Part shown: piece after piece, positions 22,477 to 37,300 of the stretch
Layout of the letters: each line of letters begins with the position of its first letter
Position numbering within the stretch: position 1 is the first letter of the stretch
Notes under the pieces: model-generated
Databases searched by the model: none
Told to the model about the DNA's origin: nothing
What the model saw: the letters and a program-made list of their open reading frames with translations, nothing else
DNA from: Cercopithifilaria johnstoni
Taxonomy: Eukaryota; Nematoda; Chromadorea; Rhabditida; Onchocercidae
Direction: 5' to 3'
DNA length: 64,000 bases
NCBI GenBank assembly: GCA_916381525.1
Contig: CAKAEH010000211.1
Coordinates: forward strand, 79,048 to 143,047
Position numbers and translations under genes: made by a program

Positions 22477-24600
22477 TTCTATTTGAACTTTAGCTTATAT
22501 TAACTGTTGAAATGAATTAAAAAATGAAGAAATTGCAAACAAATATACTTACTTACAACATAAAGAGAATGAAATTTAACAAATTATACAACTTCATCTT
22601 CCAAACATTCTTCAATGTGAAGAGGTGTCATTTGCCTTCTCTCTCTCTCTCTCTCTCTCTCTGTCATGGGTAACCTCTGGCATTCGGTTTTTTTTTTGTG
22701 GTTTTCTTTTTGCAAAAACCGCAACGGCTGGCGGTATGATGAAAAGGAATTATAATGGAAGGTAGTGGTTAGATGAAAGGGAAATTTTGAAAATTTTTCA
22801 AGAAACAAACGATAATTTTTTAGCGCCATTTTGTCATATATATATATATATATATATATCTTTGAAATCTATGCGAATAAATTGTGTAAATAGAATTATT
22901 ATACGTAATAGTTAGAATTGAGATAGTTAGGAATAGTTAAGTTATGTGAGAAAAGTATTTTAAATGTTTATTAATTGATATCAACATTGATTAATAATGA
23001 ATAAATTGTCGAAAATTTTTTCATCAATTTAATTGTTGATTTTAATTAAAACAAGTTTATAAATTATTATTTAGAGAAATAAATAACTTAAAGGATTTTA
23101 ATTCCACATCCTTATAATGTGGAAAACATAGAAATTGAAATGCTATATAAACTAGGAGAAATGCAGAAGAGTGAAAATAATGATGAAAAGGAAGATTGAT
23201 ATATGCTTTAAAAGGAATTCAGTAAATTAGGATTTTAGAATTGTTTCAATAATTTAAGTGACATAAAGAAGTACACTTATAATCTTTAATAACTTATACT
23301 GAGTTAAGGAGGATATTACTAAGTGTAATGTTGCATTATTTTACTTTTGTAAATCTTTTAAAAGAATAATAAAAATTTAATTGTTTTAGTAATTATAAAA
23401 AATTAATAGAAAAAAAAGAGAAATTTAACAAAATTAAAAAGTGATGAAAATTTTGGAATTTAAAACGAGTCATTTCTGTTTCGAATAATTTTGAACACAA
23501 AACGTTTTTACTTTTTCGTTCCTTTTTTAAATATGAACTTTTCGGTGAATTTCTTTGAAATTATTATCAAAGCCCATGCATTTGGTTTAAATCTATATCA
23601 GGTCAATAAATCGAGCTCATAAAATTCTCAACGGGTTACTGCCTGCTGCTGCTTACTAACTTGCAGCTGTTCATGCCGAAAAAGGTGAAAAATTGAGGAA
23701 AAAGAGAAATTTTCATTTAATATCTGACCTTTTTGACCTTTTTAATATAAATTCGTTTTTTTTATTAGCTAATTAATTTGTGGATAACGACGAACGATTG
23801 ACTTGTTACATGGCAAGATAGCAATAATAAGTAAGCATTTTCTTTTCAATATCGAATTGTTTTGTGATTATAATTATTTGCTACAACGTCGACGAAGAGT
23901 CATAAAAGTCTAATGCTACTGAACGCTGTTGCCAATGACCTTTGTTTTTACGATCATTATTTATATGATCATAAAATTGGTTTGAAAATTTTTCAAGAAA
24001 TCCGTTCTCTTCCAAGACATTTGTCTAGAAAAATTTCCCTCCTTTCGTCTATTTTAAACGTTTTATTATATTTAAGTTTAATTTTTATAAAATTTTAAAA
24101 ATATAATTTTTTTTTTGATTAATATCAATTTGGATATTAGCTTCGCTTTAGGCCCTATACGATTGTTGCCAGCTTTTTCGGAATAATCTTCTTCATTGCT
24201 AATCATTATTGGGAAGTTATTGCTTTAGCTTCTAAATGCTATCGAATAATAAATCAGTTTTATTGTTGAAAAGGAAATGGTGAATTTAATTGTTTAAATT
24301 TTGGGATTAAAACTAAGAGTGAAAGTAAGATAGTGAATTTGGAACGTCAATATTTTTTTGTCTAGTAGAAGCATTAAATTTAATTGCTTAAAATTTCAAG
24401 ACCGGAACTAAAAGTAAAATTAAAATCATAGATTGCAATGTTAACATTATTAGATCACTGTCAAATATCAACATATAAACTTTTAGGAAAAAAAAATCTT
24501 AAAGAATTTTTCAGGTACCATTAATATAGGAAGACTGTTATTCTCTTTTCAGATTTAAAAAGCAAATAAAGGTGCAAGCAAAGTGGTTATGATCTTAATC
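22441..24600. other. AT-rich intergenic DNA with TC microsatellites
   Basis: TC runs lie at 22443-22479 and 22637-22662, and a TA run at 22837-22859. An 81-codon minus-strand frame from an ATG at 22829 to a stop at 22584 crosses the TC run (ERERERER) and is not supported as a gene, although the segment 22680-22750 is richer in GC than its surroundings. Nothing else is seen. Confidence 0.5.
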
Positions 24601-24617
24601 ATTAATATTTTGCAAAT

Positions 24618-24660
24618 TATGTAAGAGAGTTAATTGTTGAACAATTAACTCCCTTACATA
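24618..24660. repeat. 43-bp near-perfect palindrome
   Basis: Left arm TATGTAAGAGAGTTAATTGTT (24618-24638), one-base spacer, right arm 24640-24660, pairing at 20 of 21 positions. It may be the remnant of a miniature inverted-repeat element or a protein-binding palindrome; its function is unknown. Confidence 0.85.
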
Positions 24661-26926
24661 TACCTGAAAATGTTTTTGGGTGGACAGTAAATTAGATTTC
24701 GTTTTCTTTCTTAAAATTTTTTTACCTAACAAATTCCAGAATCGATTTCAATCTTTACATTTCCTGTTTTATTTTTCAATTAATTTTTACTCTTTGTCGA
24801 TAAGTAAGCAAAAAAGACTTTGCATAGATCCGTTGGATCAAAATCATCCAAATGATAGATAATTTATAGGTTAAAGTTCAAAGGTTGAAAAGATACAGAA
24901 ATATATTTTACTTTGAAAAGCCAAAAACAAAAAGTATACTAAAAGGCAATGATTAATAAAATTTGAAAGAAGTAGCATTATTAGTTCAAGACAAAATTGC
25001 AAAATTGTTATTTATATCTTGAAATTATATTTCAATTTAAAGTATAGCAAGAATTGATTACAAATATCAGTTGTGATAAGTTGGAATAGAATACAATTAT
25101 GGTAGTTTATTGGAGGATAATGTTGCATGTTAATATTATAACAGAAAATTATTCACCTTTATCAACTTAAATTGGATAATTATTTGATTAGAATTGCATT
25201 GATATAAAAGTATCCGATTGTTTTCATAAATATTTTTATGAAGTGAAATTCAAAAAAATAATTTCAAATTTAAAACGGAAAACTTTCAACATTTTTATTT
25301 AACTTCCAGAAAATTTCACTCGAATTATATATTTTATTATTAAATTAATCTTTTGTTAAATCATATAAACAAAAATCTAATAGTAAGCGAAATAATTATG
25401 CGATAAGGAAGTATAAGTTGAAATAATTTAAATTTCCTATAAGTTTGAACTAACTATAAATAATATTTTCTTATGATGATTCATTGAGGAAACGATTTAT
25501 TAAGAGTTCTTGAATAATTCCGAAAGCAAACTTGATCATCTGATATTAACCAATCAGGAAAGCAAGAAAATAGAATAGCAACTTGTGAAAAGGCCTAATT
25601 TACATTATTGACTATTACCGTACATCTATTTTGTCATATTATTTACATTATTCATTCATTATTCTTTCCAATAAAATTGATCGTTTAAATTATATCAAAA
25701 ATTAAAATTTGCATATTTTGCATAATTCAATTTTTTTCATTTTATATAGCAAAATTTCAAAATTCTGATTTATTGATCCCAAATAATGATAAAATGTGTA
25801 TTTTCAAATTTCATAATTTTGTAATTTTACAAATGATTGGACAGATCGAATTGATTTTAAATTCTAATTTTAAATTCTGATTTAAATTCAGTGAGAATAA
25901 ATTAATTCCAACGTAGTAAAATTAACTCTTCATCACATTGTTTAAAATGCATAGAAAAGTTATCATATTATCAGGAAGAAAAAAACTTAGGTTAAAAATT
26001 ATTTCTAACTGTTCTACTTCATCTATCATACAAGTATCAAAAGAAAAAGTTTCGTAGTTGTTAGCTGAAATTTAAAGTATTGCTTAAAATACTATGGTTG
26101 TCATTATTAATTAGTTTCTGTATTTCAAACTCTACAATTTTTACATATTTGTAGTTTCCTCCTCCTTAATATAATACATTTTGTAATGTTAGTTAATAAC
26201 GGTAACATTGAAGGTATTAGAAGTTATTAAGAATTTTTGAAAATTATCAAATAAAACGTTACAATTTAAATTTCAGAAAATATCATTATCATCATCATCA
26301 TCATACGGTATATTGTTTTGAGGAAGCTTAAATTCTTGGACACCGTATTTTCAATGTTATTCATCATTCTAACAGCTTAACAGACATAATCAATTTATAC
26401 CACTTTAAAATTCAAAACTGATACATAATTGATTGTTAGTAATTAAATTGAAACTACCAGTTGTTGAAGATCGATTTAAGAAGAATATTATATTATTAGA
26501 TTGGCGCAGAAATGTTTCGATTATTAGCAACTGCTGCTTAAAATTTTAATTCAAGCGTATTTTAGAATTTGCAAAGAAGTTATAGTAAAATTAGTTTGAC
26601 TAGCAAAGAAAAGAAAATGGTCCAGGTGACATTTTAGAACGTCCGGAATTGTCAGAAAATGGCCCAGGTGACATTTTAGGACGTCCGAAATTGTCAGAAA
26701 ATGGCCCAGGTGACATTTTAGAACGTCCGGAATTATCAGTCAGCTTCTCCTTCTTATCTCTAAGACTGAAAAACGGAAAAACGATGAGGATTGTTTTTCT
26801 TGATGCGTCATTTTTTTTCACATTTAATTTCATTACCCCTTTATTTCGTGCTCGCTTTTAAAATATATATATACGCACACACAGACACATACCAATTTTC
26901 TCTTTGATGTTTGCCGATTTACACAG

Positions 26927-26958
<32 letters not shown>

Positions 26959-28920
26959 ACTCACAGAAGGATTTACCATCCTGATACCCCGAAGTGTTAT
27001 CGATGTTCTAAATGCGGTCCACGCTACTTAATCGTATAAAAACGTTTCAATTACTACTCCTTCGCCTCCCATCCTTAATTGTATTTTACACCTGTTTTCA
27101 ATTTCGCTAAATTAATGGGAAGTAGCATATTTATTCCTATCTGATTGTCCGATACTTGGATTAGGGGAAAAAAATAGAACGGAGGAGAATTTAATGATCT
27201 TATCATCAATACATTGTTGTTTCGTTAAGGTAAATGTGATAAGTAATTTCGCATTATTCTTTTTCAAAAAAAAAAGGCTATTACTATTATTTTTAGTTAA
27301 TTATTATTTATGTTTCGTAGATTTTACTATTTTAGGCTTATTTTTGAAAATACATCTATTTGGGGCAAAATGAAAGAGAGAAATTTATGAAATTAATTCC
27401 GATTAAATGATCAGCAAAATAATTTCATTTAATAATTACCTTTTTTTGAAGCATAAATTTGGGAAGACAATTGTCAATTTGTTGAATAATGAAAAATGAA
27501 CATACGCAATTTTTTAAAAAGTTAATGGAAAAAATTAATTTATATATGTTAAGAAATGTTTTGCATTAAACGTTAATTAGCTATATAAACTTTTAGGATA
27601 AATATTTAATTAATTAAATTTTGAAAAAGTTTTGCTAGTGTTCTCAGTAAATGATAATTGGAAAAATTAAAGCTTTGCAAATTTAAGAAGTGAACAATAG
27701 AATGAAAAACTGATAATGTATTAAATATCAAATTTCAAATTATATTTCAAATTTCAAATTAGATTCATCTTAAACCATACAACTTGCCATGAAGAATATT
27801 TTCCTAGAGAATGAGAATTCTTCTTTCTTTGAATTCTTCCGTATCCGTCAAAATTCTCCTAATTAATTAATTCCTCTTAATATGATCACCTCATTTGGCC
27901 CTTTCTCATTACTGCTATGATCGATTGATTACCTATCTAAATTATCCTTTAAAATATGTCACTTTTATCCTACACCAGATAACTTAAATAGCCAAGCTAA
28001 CTAAGCCTATAATTGTTAAACAGTTAGCCATAAATGATTCCGTAAAATTTTAACTCCTTTTATTAAAATTAAAGAATTTGCGATTGAAATGCAAATGCAT
28101 GCATGCAGCAGAGCATGCAGCAAATATGTTCTAAAAAAATGGAGCAAAAGTTAAAGAGTAACTAAGAGAAGAATATTGTTTGAAATGTTTTACCGTGATT
28201 TATATCCACATTATGGCCCAAAGCAATAGTCCCTCGATTTCTACTATCCTTTCATACTTTCCCAATCCACTAATATTATCGAGCTCCCTTTCTTCCCATA
28301 CCTTACCCCTTAGATTGCCATTTATACAGCCTTGCCTTCATTAAAATTGCCCATTTTCCTATTTCATATATTTATAAGCAAAAGCAAAGGTTTCTTTCAT
28401 TTCACTTTATTTTTACTAACTTTTATTTACCTGAAAAATTATACCTCTTCTTAAATTCTTACATGAAACTTTCATATTATTGCATTTATGCAATACCATG
28501 GTAAAGTTGAAAGTTCAACATTATTAAATTGATAAAATAGCTTTATTAATTAGGATAATTTAAGATTTTCTTATAATTCTATCAACTTTTTTTCAACTTT
28601 CACATACCTTTATACGGAATTTATTTTTTTACAATATTCTCAATGTATTTTTACACTTAATTAATTAAATTTAATTTAATCTCTTTTTTTGAATAACTAA
28701 ATTGAGGCTTAGTAGTTTATTTAAATTTATCAAAATTATGCATATCATCATCCTATCCATTTGATAAATAATCATTTTAACAGTTTAAGATTTAAAATTC
28801 GTATATAATTGCTTCTATGAGATATTCATAGATTTGCAATCGTATCTGTTAATTAAAATACTTCAACTTCTAAGAGAACCTGTATATACTCGGAAAAATT
28901 TATGTTGTTAATGGAAATGA
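24661..28920. other. AT-rich intergenic DNA with a minisatellite and AC repeat
   Basis: Holds the 42-bp minisatellite (26613-26738), an AC repeat at about 26926-26953 and a GC-richer patch at 26960-27090. A GCATGC-rich palindromic stretch lies at 28092-28122. No gene is supported. Confidence 0.5.
26613..26738. repeat. 42-bp minisatellite, exactly three copies
   Basis: Units begin GAAAATGG(T/C)CCAGG at 26613, 26655 and 26697 and differ at only a few positions (AGAACGTCCGG versus AGGACGTCCGA). The unit is much richer in GC than its surroundings and divisible by three. Both strands stay open: plus reads SENGPGDILGRPKL and minus reads SGRSKMSPGPFSDN repeats. No start or splice context proves coding. 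Confidence 0.9.
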
Positions 28921-28929
28921 GAAATTAGG

Positions 28930-28931
<2 letters not shown>

Positions 28932-28992
<61 letters not shown>
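28932..28992. repeat. (AC)n microsatellite, about 30 units
   Basis: Uninterrupted AC repeat, the longest dinucleotide run in the window. Confidence 0.95.
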
Positions 28993-28995
<3 letters not shown>

Positions 28996-31519
28996 TGTGA
29001 TATATGGCATATTTAATGTCATAAAAGCAATTAGAAGAAAAGAAAGGAGGATATCGACGAAAATTGAACCAATACCTCACAAAATTTTCTTCCGTATCTT
29101 AATCGTATAAGAAAAAAATGAGAAGAAAAATTTTTTTTGTAATAGATCATTACACGATATCATTGAAACAAAACAAATTTTCAACCTTTTGATTTAAATT
29201 TTAAGCCATTTTTAAATTTTGCTTTTTTTAAATAAAATTTTTCCTATTTGAATAAATAAGTTATTGTTTTGTTATCTTTCATTAGCTATTAATTTTAATT
29301 AATTGTAAAATATTAAATGAATGAATTACGATGAAATTACGATAATTATAAGTAATCACTTTTGAATTTTGCATTCATTAATTCGATTTATTGAAACATT
29401 GCTGTTTTAGAACTCTAAATAATTCCATCTATGGTCTTATTTTATTTCATCTAATTCATTTGATTTTAAAATAACATTTTCATTCTATTATATTACTAAC
29501 AAGTTTATGCATATCGTATATCGTATAACTGATAGATTTCAATGATAACAATTTTGATAATGATATAATTTAATACTTACAGGAAGCGAAAAAAAAAACA
29601 ACGGAAAATATTATTTTAAAACAATATTTTAATTATTATACTACTAACGAAATTTATCAGTTATATGCGATAGTTATATCAGTTATATACGATATGCAAT
29701 TTCAATTGCATTATTGAAAAATTAACTTCACCTTATAATCTCATTGTATATTTGTAATAGTTTAGGCTAACTGTTTGATATTTCAAATAAGAGTTTCGGT
29801 GAGGATAATCAATTGATAACTTTGTGATCGTTATTAAACTAATTAATATCACCATTGTTCAATGAGTGAAGAAAGAGAAGTATGATATTTGATACAATTA
29901 TAATTATTATTTAATTCTACTAATTACATATCTTAATTTTGCAATTTTGCATGCTAACTTTTTACTAGAGTTAGTTGCAAACATTTTGAAGCAACATTAT
30001 AAAAGTTTTTAATTAAAATAATACAAAACATTCTTAGATAATAATTTTGATAATTAACAAAAAAGAAGTTACGAATTATTCTTAAACAGCCTATTATCAA
30101 TGATAAGAAAATCTAACTGATGACATATGTGGTGACATTTGCAAGTTTGTTAAGTTTGATTTTTCCCTAAAGAGTTAACACAATTTTAGTCTAAAATTTT
30201 CTATGAAAAAAAAGGAGATAAAATCATAAATTTAAGATAACTTATTTTGCTGCAAATAAAAATCAAAAATCGATCAATGTTTAGCAAATGGATTTTACTT
30301 TTTATCTATTATCATCTGTCAACAAAATCGGGTAATTAAAATGTATAGAATATTTTCTTCAAGGTCAATATTTTCAGCAAAAAACATGAAATGAGTAAGA
30401 GAAAATAAGTAATAATTTTATTTTTGTTGCAAAACAATTTATTCATCTTTTTGCGTTGAAATTTTCATCCTTTAACTGTCAAAATATTTACAAGTTATCA
30501 ATCTTATAGATTTCATCCAACAATCCAAATAAATTCTGCCCAAAAGATGTGTCAATGAAGCCATGTTAGTAATTAATCTTACTTTTCCATTGATAAATTG
30601 TTCTATCTTAAAAGTACAGGTTCACTGATTTTTGGACTACAATTGAAGGAAATAGTATAATGAGGGAGGAGGGCAAGAGAAAGAAGTATCTAATCAAATT
30701 TAACAACCCTCCCCTCCCCCTCCCTTCCTGACACCTGCAATTCCGTTTGTTTTTTTTTTCGCTTCCTGTAAATATTAAATTGTATCATTATCAAAATTGT
30801 TATCATTGAAATTCTAAAACATAAATTCCTTTTCATCAAATTCAAATTTCTTTCTTTCGTTTAAAATGGATGTAATTATCAATTCTAATTGTTGCAATAA
30901 ATTATTTCACGAAGAGATTTTATATAGCAAAGGTATAATTAAAAAATAATAAGTAATTAAAAAAAATAGAAATTAAATTAATTTGCTTATCAATAATTGA
31001 AATAATGAATGATAAAGGTATTTTTTTCAAATTTCAATTCATAAAAACAACTTACCTTTGCACAATTGTTCAATATAATTTTCATTGCGAATATTTAGTA
31101 ATTGCTGAAAAAATTTCGAAGAAAAAACGATCCCGATTTATTATAAATTTCGATATGAAACAACGAAATATATATATATATATATATATCATTCTTCTTC
31201 TACTATTAAATGAAAGTTGCAAAAATAATCAGTTATGATAAGATGATAATATCCCAAGAATTATGCTTCTTAATACTTTCATTCATTCATTACTAATACT
31301 ATTCTAATCTTAAGGTTAAATCGATATTAACATAAATTGATTTTAACGATGATAAATGATTATAATGATAATGATAATGATTACGATGACAATAATGATG
31401 AAAGCTAGTGTTGTTGGAAGTGTTGCTGTTCGAGTGTGAAAATTGTACGTTCGTTTTGCTGCTATCCTGCTCTTGCTTTCCCGGTGTGTAACGTATATGT
31501 TTGATATACATGTGAGTGA

Positions 31520-31558
<39 letters not shown>

Positions 31559-34320
31559 GTGTGTTTCCACTACCGTAATACTGCATTCAGGAACATCAAA
31601 GAGAAAATGCCGACACCCGTTGTTTGTGATAAATTTCCCTTTTCCGAATGATACCACACATACGTATTACCCTATCCTATCAATTGCAGACAGACACTCA
31701 GGCATACAGACGTAGATATTTGTTTTTTTTTCAACTACTTTTACAAGTTGATGTAATATAATTTAGATGCCCTTATTTTTTTCCTTAATTAAAATCGAAT
31801 TACATTTTTGAAATTTCAAATTTGTTTAAATGAAAAATAATTTGTTAACTAATTATCAGTTGATAAGTTATCATAAGATTAGAAATATATGATATGATAT
31901 CAAATTGAGATTTAAATGTAAGAGAAAAATTTAAAAATTTTCTACATCAACAAAACAAGATAAGATAAATTTTTTGTGGAAGCAAAACAAATGCCTCAAA
32001 GCTGAAAGATCTAAACAAAGTTGATGATGATGATGATGATAATAATGATGATGATGACGATGATGATGAGTGAGTTAGTGTTGAAGTGTTTAAGACAATT
32101 TAAAGTTTTAGGTTGATTAAGAAGTTTGTTTATATAACTACTAATAATAGCTAATTAATTTATACATTCTGCAAATGATAGAAGCATTCGAAGTGAAAAA
32201 TTGTATTTATCGGCTGTTAAAATGATATTATAAAAAAGAAAAGAAATTTCAGAATTTTGCAGATTGTCGAAGAAAATTGCAAAAAAAACTCTAATATACT
32301 GTTTTATGTCACTTCTTCTTTTTGTATACGACACGATAACTACATTAACTAATTGATTAAATTTTTGCATATTACATCTTAGAACATAATATTATTTAAA
32401 GTTTTTCTTATTCGTAAATTAATTTACTCAATCAATTTTTTCAATAAATTATTTTATAGTATAAACGATTATTGATAGATGTTCATTATACACCTTTTTT
32501 TTTTAAGCAAATGTAAATAACAATTAGTAGTAAAATACTCCAATAGAACATAACAAAAAGTGCGGACAATTGAACCGAAAAATTTTCACCTTCACGTAAT
32601 AAATGATAATATGACTTAGTGTTTAGTTTTAACATTAATGATAATCACTTAATAATCGTTCAAACAGAATAAGAATAAGCATTTATAATGTATTATCCTT
32701 AAAATACGAATATTGAATTTACTTTTTAAAAAATTATTCTTTTCAAAGATTTGCCAAACATCCATGGATAGATTTAGTATCGTAAATGCTTTTACGCTGA
32801 AATTCTTGAAAATAATTACTCTAAGATTTTTGAAAAATATTTAAATCCCTTAGAGTTTTGCTGATATTTAAAATATCACAGTGGTTGTTAAAATATTAAT
32901 TAGCTACTAATCATTATCATTTTTTTTTTACTCTCAAATATTTTAATTTAAAAAATTTCGATAATATCAAACTTGTAAAAGTAAAAAATGCATATCGTTC
33001 AATAATATTACTGTTTAAAAAATGCCTTCTCAGTTTTATTACAAAAATTCAATAAACTGTTAATTTGTGCAGTGAATTAAATTAATCAAACTGAGAGACT
33101 ATGATAATGAATAATCAATTATTTAGATGAAAACTGTCACATTCTTTTGTTTTCAATTAATGAATAATGTCATTACTCAAATGAATCAATTTTATCAGTA
33201 AAATATTTTTGCTAAATTTATCAATTTATTGTTAAATTATTAATAAATAATTATTTATTATTGTTTTATTTCTTTTTGGCAATTAATTTTAAGCGTTATT
33301 GAAAGGTTAACAAATTCTATTTTTCAAAAATTATTTTTTTATCAATTTGTTGAGTTTTATTAAATTTAAAAATTTGTGTTCTAATTTTGAAATGAAAAAA
33401 AAAGGGAAAGACTGTCGATAAGATGATCAATGCATATATATTATATTTGACAAAATTCTATCTTATTTTTTTCTGATTACTCATTTCTTTTTTCAATTCT
33501 GAGAAAATGAGGTTCGCGGATGGATGGTGGTGACAGTGATGGGTGGCTGAAAAGAATGGAAATAATAATTGACGTTTTTATGAGCTGTTAAAATGCGATA
33601 ACAAATGGGTATAGTGTATTGACGTTGATAGCTACTACTACTACTGCTATTGCTACTACGATTTTTCACCTTATCAAATCATTATCTTTTTATCAGTTTC
33701 TTATATTCCTAATATCTTATCATTCACAATACTATCTGATCATTTTTGTAAAAGCTTAATTTATTGAAACAAAGTTAAACTATCAGCTGCATATATATAT
33801 ATATGTATATCAAAAAAAAGTAGCGAATAAAAAGAGGAATTGGTTGAATTGGTAAGATAGAAGAATATAAAGTCGGAGACCACCTTTGAGATGTTAACGA
33901 TAGTTGAAGGGGGAACGCCATGTTTTGTCGCTTAGCATCAAAAGAAAGTTTTGAAGACGACAAGAATATGTCGTACCTCTTCCTCTAAATTTTGACAAAA
34001 GATACATTAGAATATGGGAGATATGTTGAAGTGCAGGACGGAATCAATCGACAAACCAAATAAACAACAAAACTATTTCGGTTTGAAATGAAAAAGGAAG
34101 AAAAAGAAATTTCATGGCTAAAATTTTACAAAAAGAAGAATTAGTTCATAAATTATATTTTCATATTTATACAATGGAAATAATTTAGCATAGAAAGGAG
34201 AAGAATGAAATAAAAGCAACTTTAAAATGATATATCAAATATACTGCAATTTTATTCCATTTAAATTATATTCGTCTCTTAGCAAAAATGGATCACAACT
34301 ATTCATATCGTTATTGTTTT
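28993..34320. other. AT-rich intergenic DNA with TG and GAT repeats
   Basis: Contains a TG/TATG repeat at about 31519-31565, an AT run at 31166-31188 and a GATGAT run at 32023-32069. Open frames across 31299-31715 come from the TG and AAT repeats on both strands. No gene is supported. Confidence 0.5.
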
Positions 34321-34334
34321 AATGATGATGATAT

Positions 34335-34374
<40 letters not shown>

Positions 34375-34395
34375 AATGATGATGATGATGATGAT
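34321..34395. repeat. (GAT)n microsatellite
   Basis: About 25 GAT units with two interruptions (ATATTGATGA near the start and TGATAATGAT near the end), followed by a duplicated GATGATACTATATAGCT. Confidence 0.95.
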
Positions 34396-37300
34396 ACTAT
34401 ATAGCTGTAGATGATACTATATAGCTTGCACTAAAAGTAAATATGAAATTTGTTTTAAAACATTTCAACTTTTTACTTAACTAATTTAATCCATTCATCG
34501 ATGAAATTATTGCTGAAACGAACATCGACAGTTGAAAATTTACTACCAGATCCATTTATGATAGTATTAATTGTTAAGAAGCATTAATGTTTGAGAGATA
34601 TTTAAATAAAATAAAATGGTAAATTGGAAAGAAGACAAGTGAGAGGAATTTAAAATTTAAATAAATGAATGATTCTTTTGAATATTCTTTAACCATCTCA
34701 TATAATTATTTATTTCAAAAAGGAAATATTTAATTTAGAATAAAATAAATAAGTAAATAATATAGAATGTCTGAGGAATGAAACATTCATCTTATTCGCT
34801 TATGTTAAATTCCTCTTTTCCTGAATGCTATTAATATTAAGTTGAATTAATTTGAATGTTGTTAATTAATAACAAAATTGATGGCAGCAATAAGATAAAA
34901 AAAATACTGTAATTAATTAGAAATTCAAACATAAAATATTATGCATATTTTCATAATTAAACATTTTGAAATGATATTTAATTTATACGAAAAGTTACAG
35001 CGATCGCTAACATTGTATTCATATATCTGAAGATTTTCTAAAAGTAAGTTGGATATTTTATTCTTCATGCATCAAATTAAAGTGTCACGTTCAATTTGAT
35101 TAAATGATATGATAACAATGATATTAAACACAAATCATAAATTGCTTACTGTACTTCATCCTTTATCGAATCCTATATCGATGCTTCACTAAAAAGTTAT
35201 TTGGTCAGGTGGCAAAGGTAAAAAATATAGGAATTGATTTGTGCTAAATTTGCATATGAGATATGAGAAATTCAGCATTCAAGTTTATTAAATCTAAGTG
35301 ATAATAACATAAATTTATTCATTCCATTTGCAACATAAATTTACGATTATAAATATTTACAACTATAAAATTTACGATTATAAATTTTTTTTCTGTAATT
35401 AAATGATATATGAAACAATTTTATATTATTACACATTACTTATTATGTGTCAATAAATTTTTATTATCTCATTTTCAAATAGCATCCTATTTAAAACGAT
35501 TAGTTGCAACTTCTTTGATATCATTACTGGAATTATGCGTTGTATTTTTGTCTTTCTTTTTTAGCTGATAAAATAGATTGATAAATTTGATTGAAAAATT
35601 ATTAATTTCATTCAACCCTAATTGATAAGTTTGCTCAAAGGAAAAAAGCAATATTTCCAGCAATGAATTATTAGAATATATTAAAAAGTCTTAATTGAAT
35701 TAATTATTATTATAAAAATTAATTCCAAAATTTCAAATATTATTAGATAAAAAATTAGAAATATTAATTAAGATAAAAATTAAAATAAAAATTAGAATAT
35801 TAATTAAAATAAATTAATATAAACTAATAACTAAACAAAATTAATTTCAAAATTTAACCTAATTAATAAACAAAAATAATTCATTAATAGAAAAAGTTTT
35901 AAAATTAGATGCTTTAAGATTTGCATAAAATTTAATCTGATATATGAAATAGTTGAGAAAGTTGAAAATTTTCTAATTTTAAATTCATCTTATACTCATT
36001 CTTACTATTAGAGGTAAAACTTCCAGTTTCATTATCTTAACAGATATTGTAAAAGATTTAGTAACCGGATGATATTAAAATAACAAGTTAGGACAGCATT
36101 CTTTTCAATAGATCTACTAATAAATTTCATCATCCTTCTTCTACCTACTATTTCGAATATTGAAAATGAAAATGAATTCTGTTGTCCAGTTAGAAGGAAA
36201 TATACATATCTCTGTAAAATGTCGACTTGTAAATACCGGAACTACTGAAACATTTAGTTCAATTTTGTCGATATAATTTATCAACTTGAAAAAAAAGTTT
36301 GTTCCATCTTACAACTAGTTGAATCGTATCATGTTGCTCCCAATTAAAGCAGTAAATGTTAATATTGATTTATGATTAGCTAAACTATTGAGGTTAATTA
36401 TCAAAGTTAGCTTGTTTTGTTTCGTTATTTGTATATTATTAGTTATGAATTAGGAAATTTTGATAAAAGCTTTATCAGTATGATTGTTTGAACTATATCA
36501 TTTATATTATTTTAATAAAATGCAAAAAAGAATTACACGTTGAAATTTAAGAAATTATTAATTAACAAATTGAAACATTTTGATAGGATGAAAAAATTTA
36601 GTTAATACAAAAAATTGAAATTTTCAGCTATTATCTTTTCATTTTTCCTAACAAGAATCAATAGATTATTTTATGGTATAAATAAATTAAGAGATTTCTC
36701 TTTGTTAATAATTTTAGATTTTGGTAAAACTAAAATTAAGCAATTGATTTAACATGGGAAAAATTTGAACTTTTCTTAAAATGAAAGAGGGATAGATCAA
36801 AGGAGAATGAGGAAGGGCAATGATAGTTGTCTAGGTTAAGCATCAATAGAAATCTAAACAACAAATTTAAAAAATTCAACTACATAAATCAATTGACCCG
36901 CATTAATAGTGAATGTTGTATAAATTATTACAATACCAATCATAATTAATCAAAATAACTGCATTTGAACGCTTTCGTAGAAAAGGTTTTCATAATGATT
37001 CGGACAAGAACATTTAAATTACATATTGTGGTTTGGTAACCTTCTCGTAGTAAAATGTAATGATAAAATGTTAATTCCGCCAATCGTAGTTTTCCTTATC
37101 CATTTTAATCATTTTTTTTTATTCACAATTTTAAAAATGAACATTTTTATTAATAATAAGTTTTGCAAGCAAATTGATAATTGATTTGTTTGATTAATAA
37201 TTAAATGAAATTTAACTAATATAGTTTTAAGCTATTAATTAAGCAATTTATCCGAGAGTTAATGAATGTCTCAGTATCAATTTATCATTCAAGTTATTCA

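Noticed and set aside
22584..22829. Minus-strand 81-codon frame with ERERERER
   Set aside because: It has an ATG but crosses a TC microsatellite; no domain, splice site or neighbour supports it.
31299..31715. Overlapping frames on both strands with Thr-His and Val-Cys runs
   Set aside because: They are produced by a TG microsatellite.
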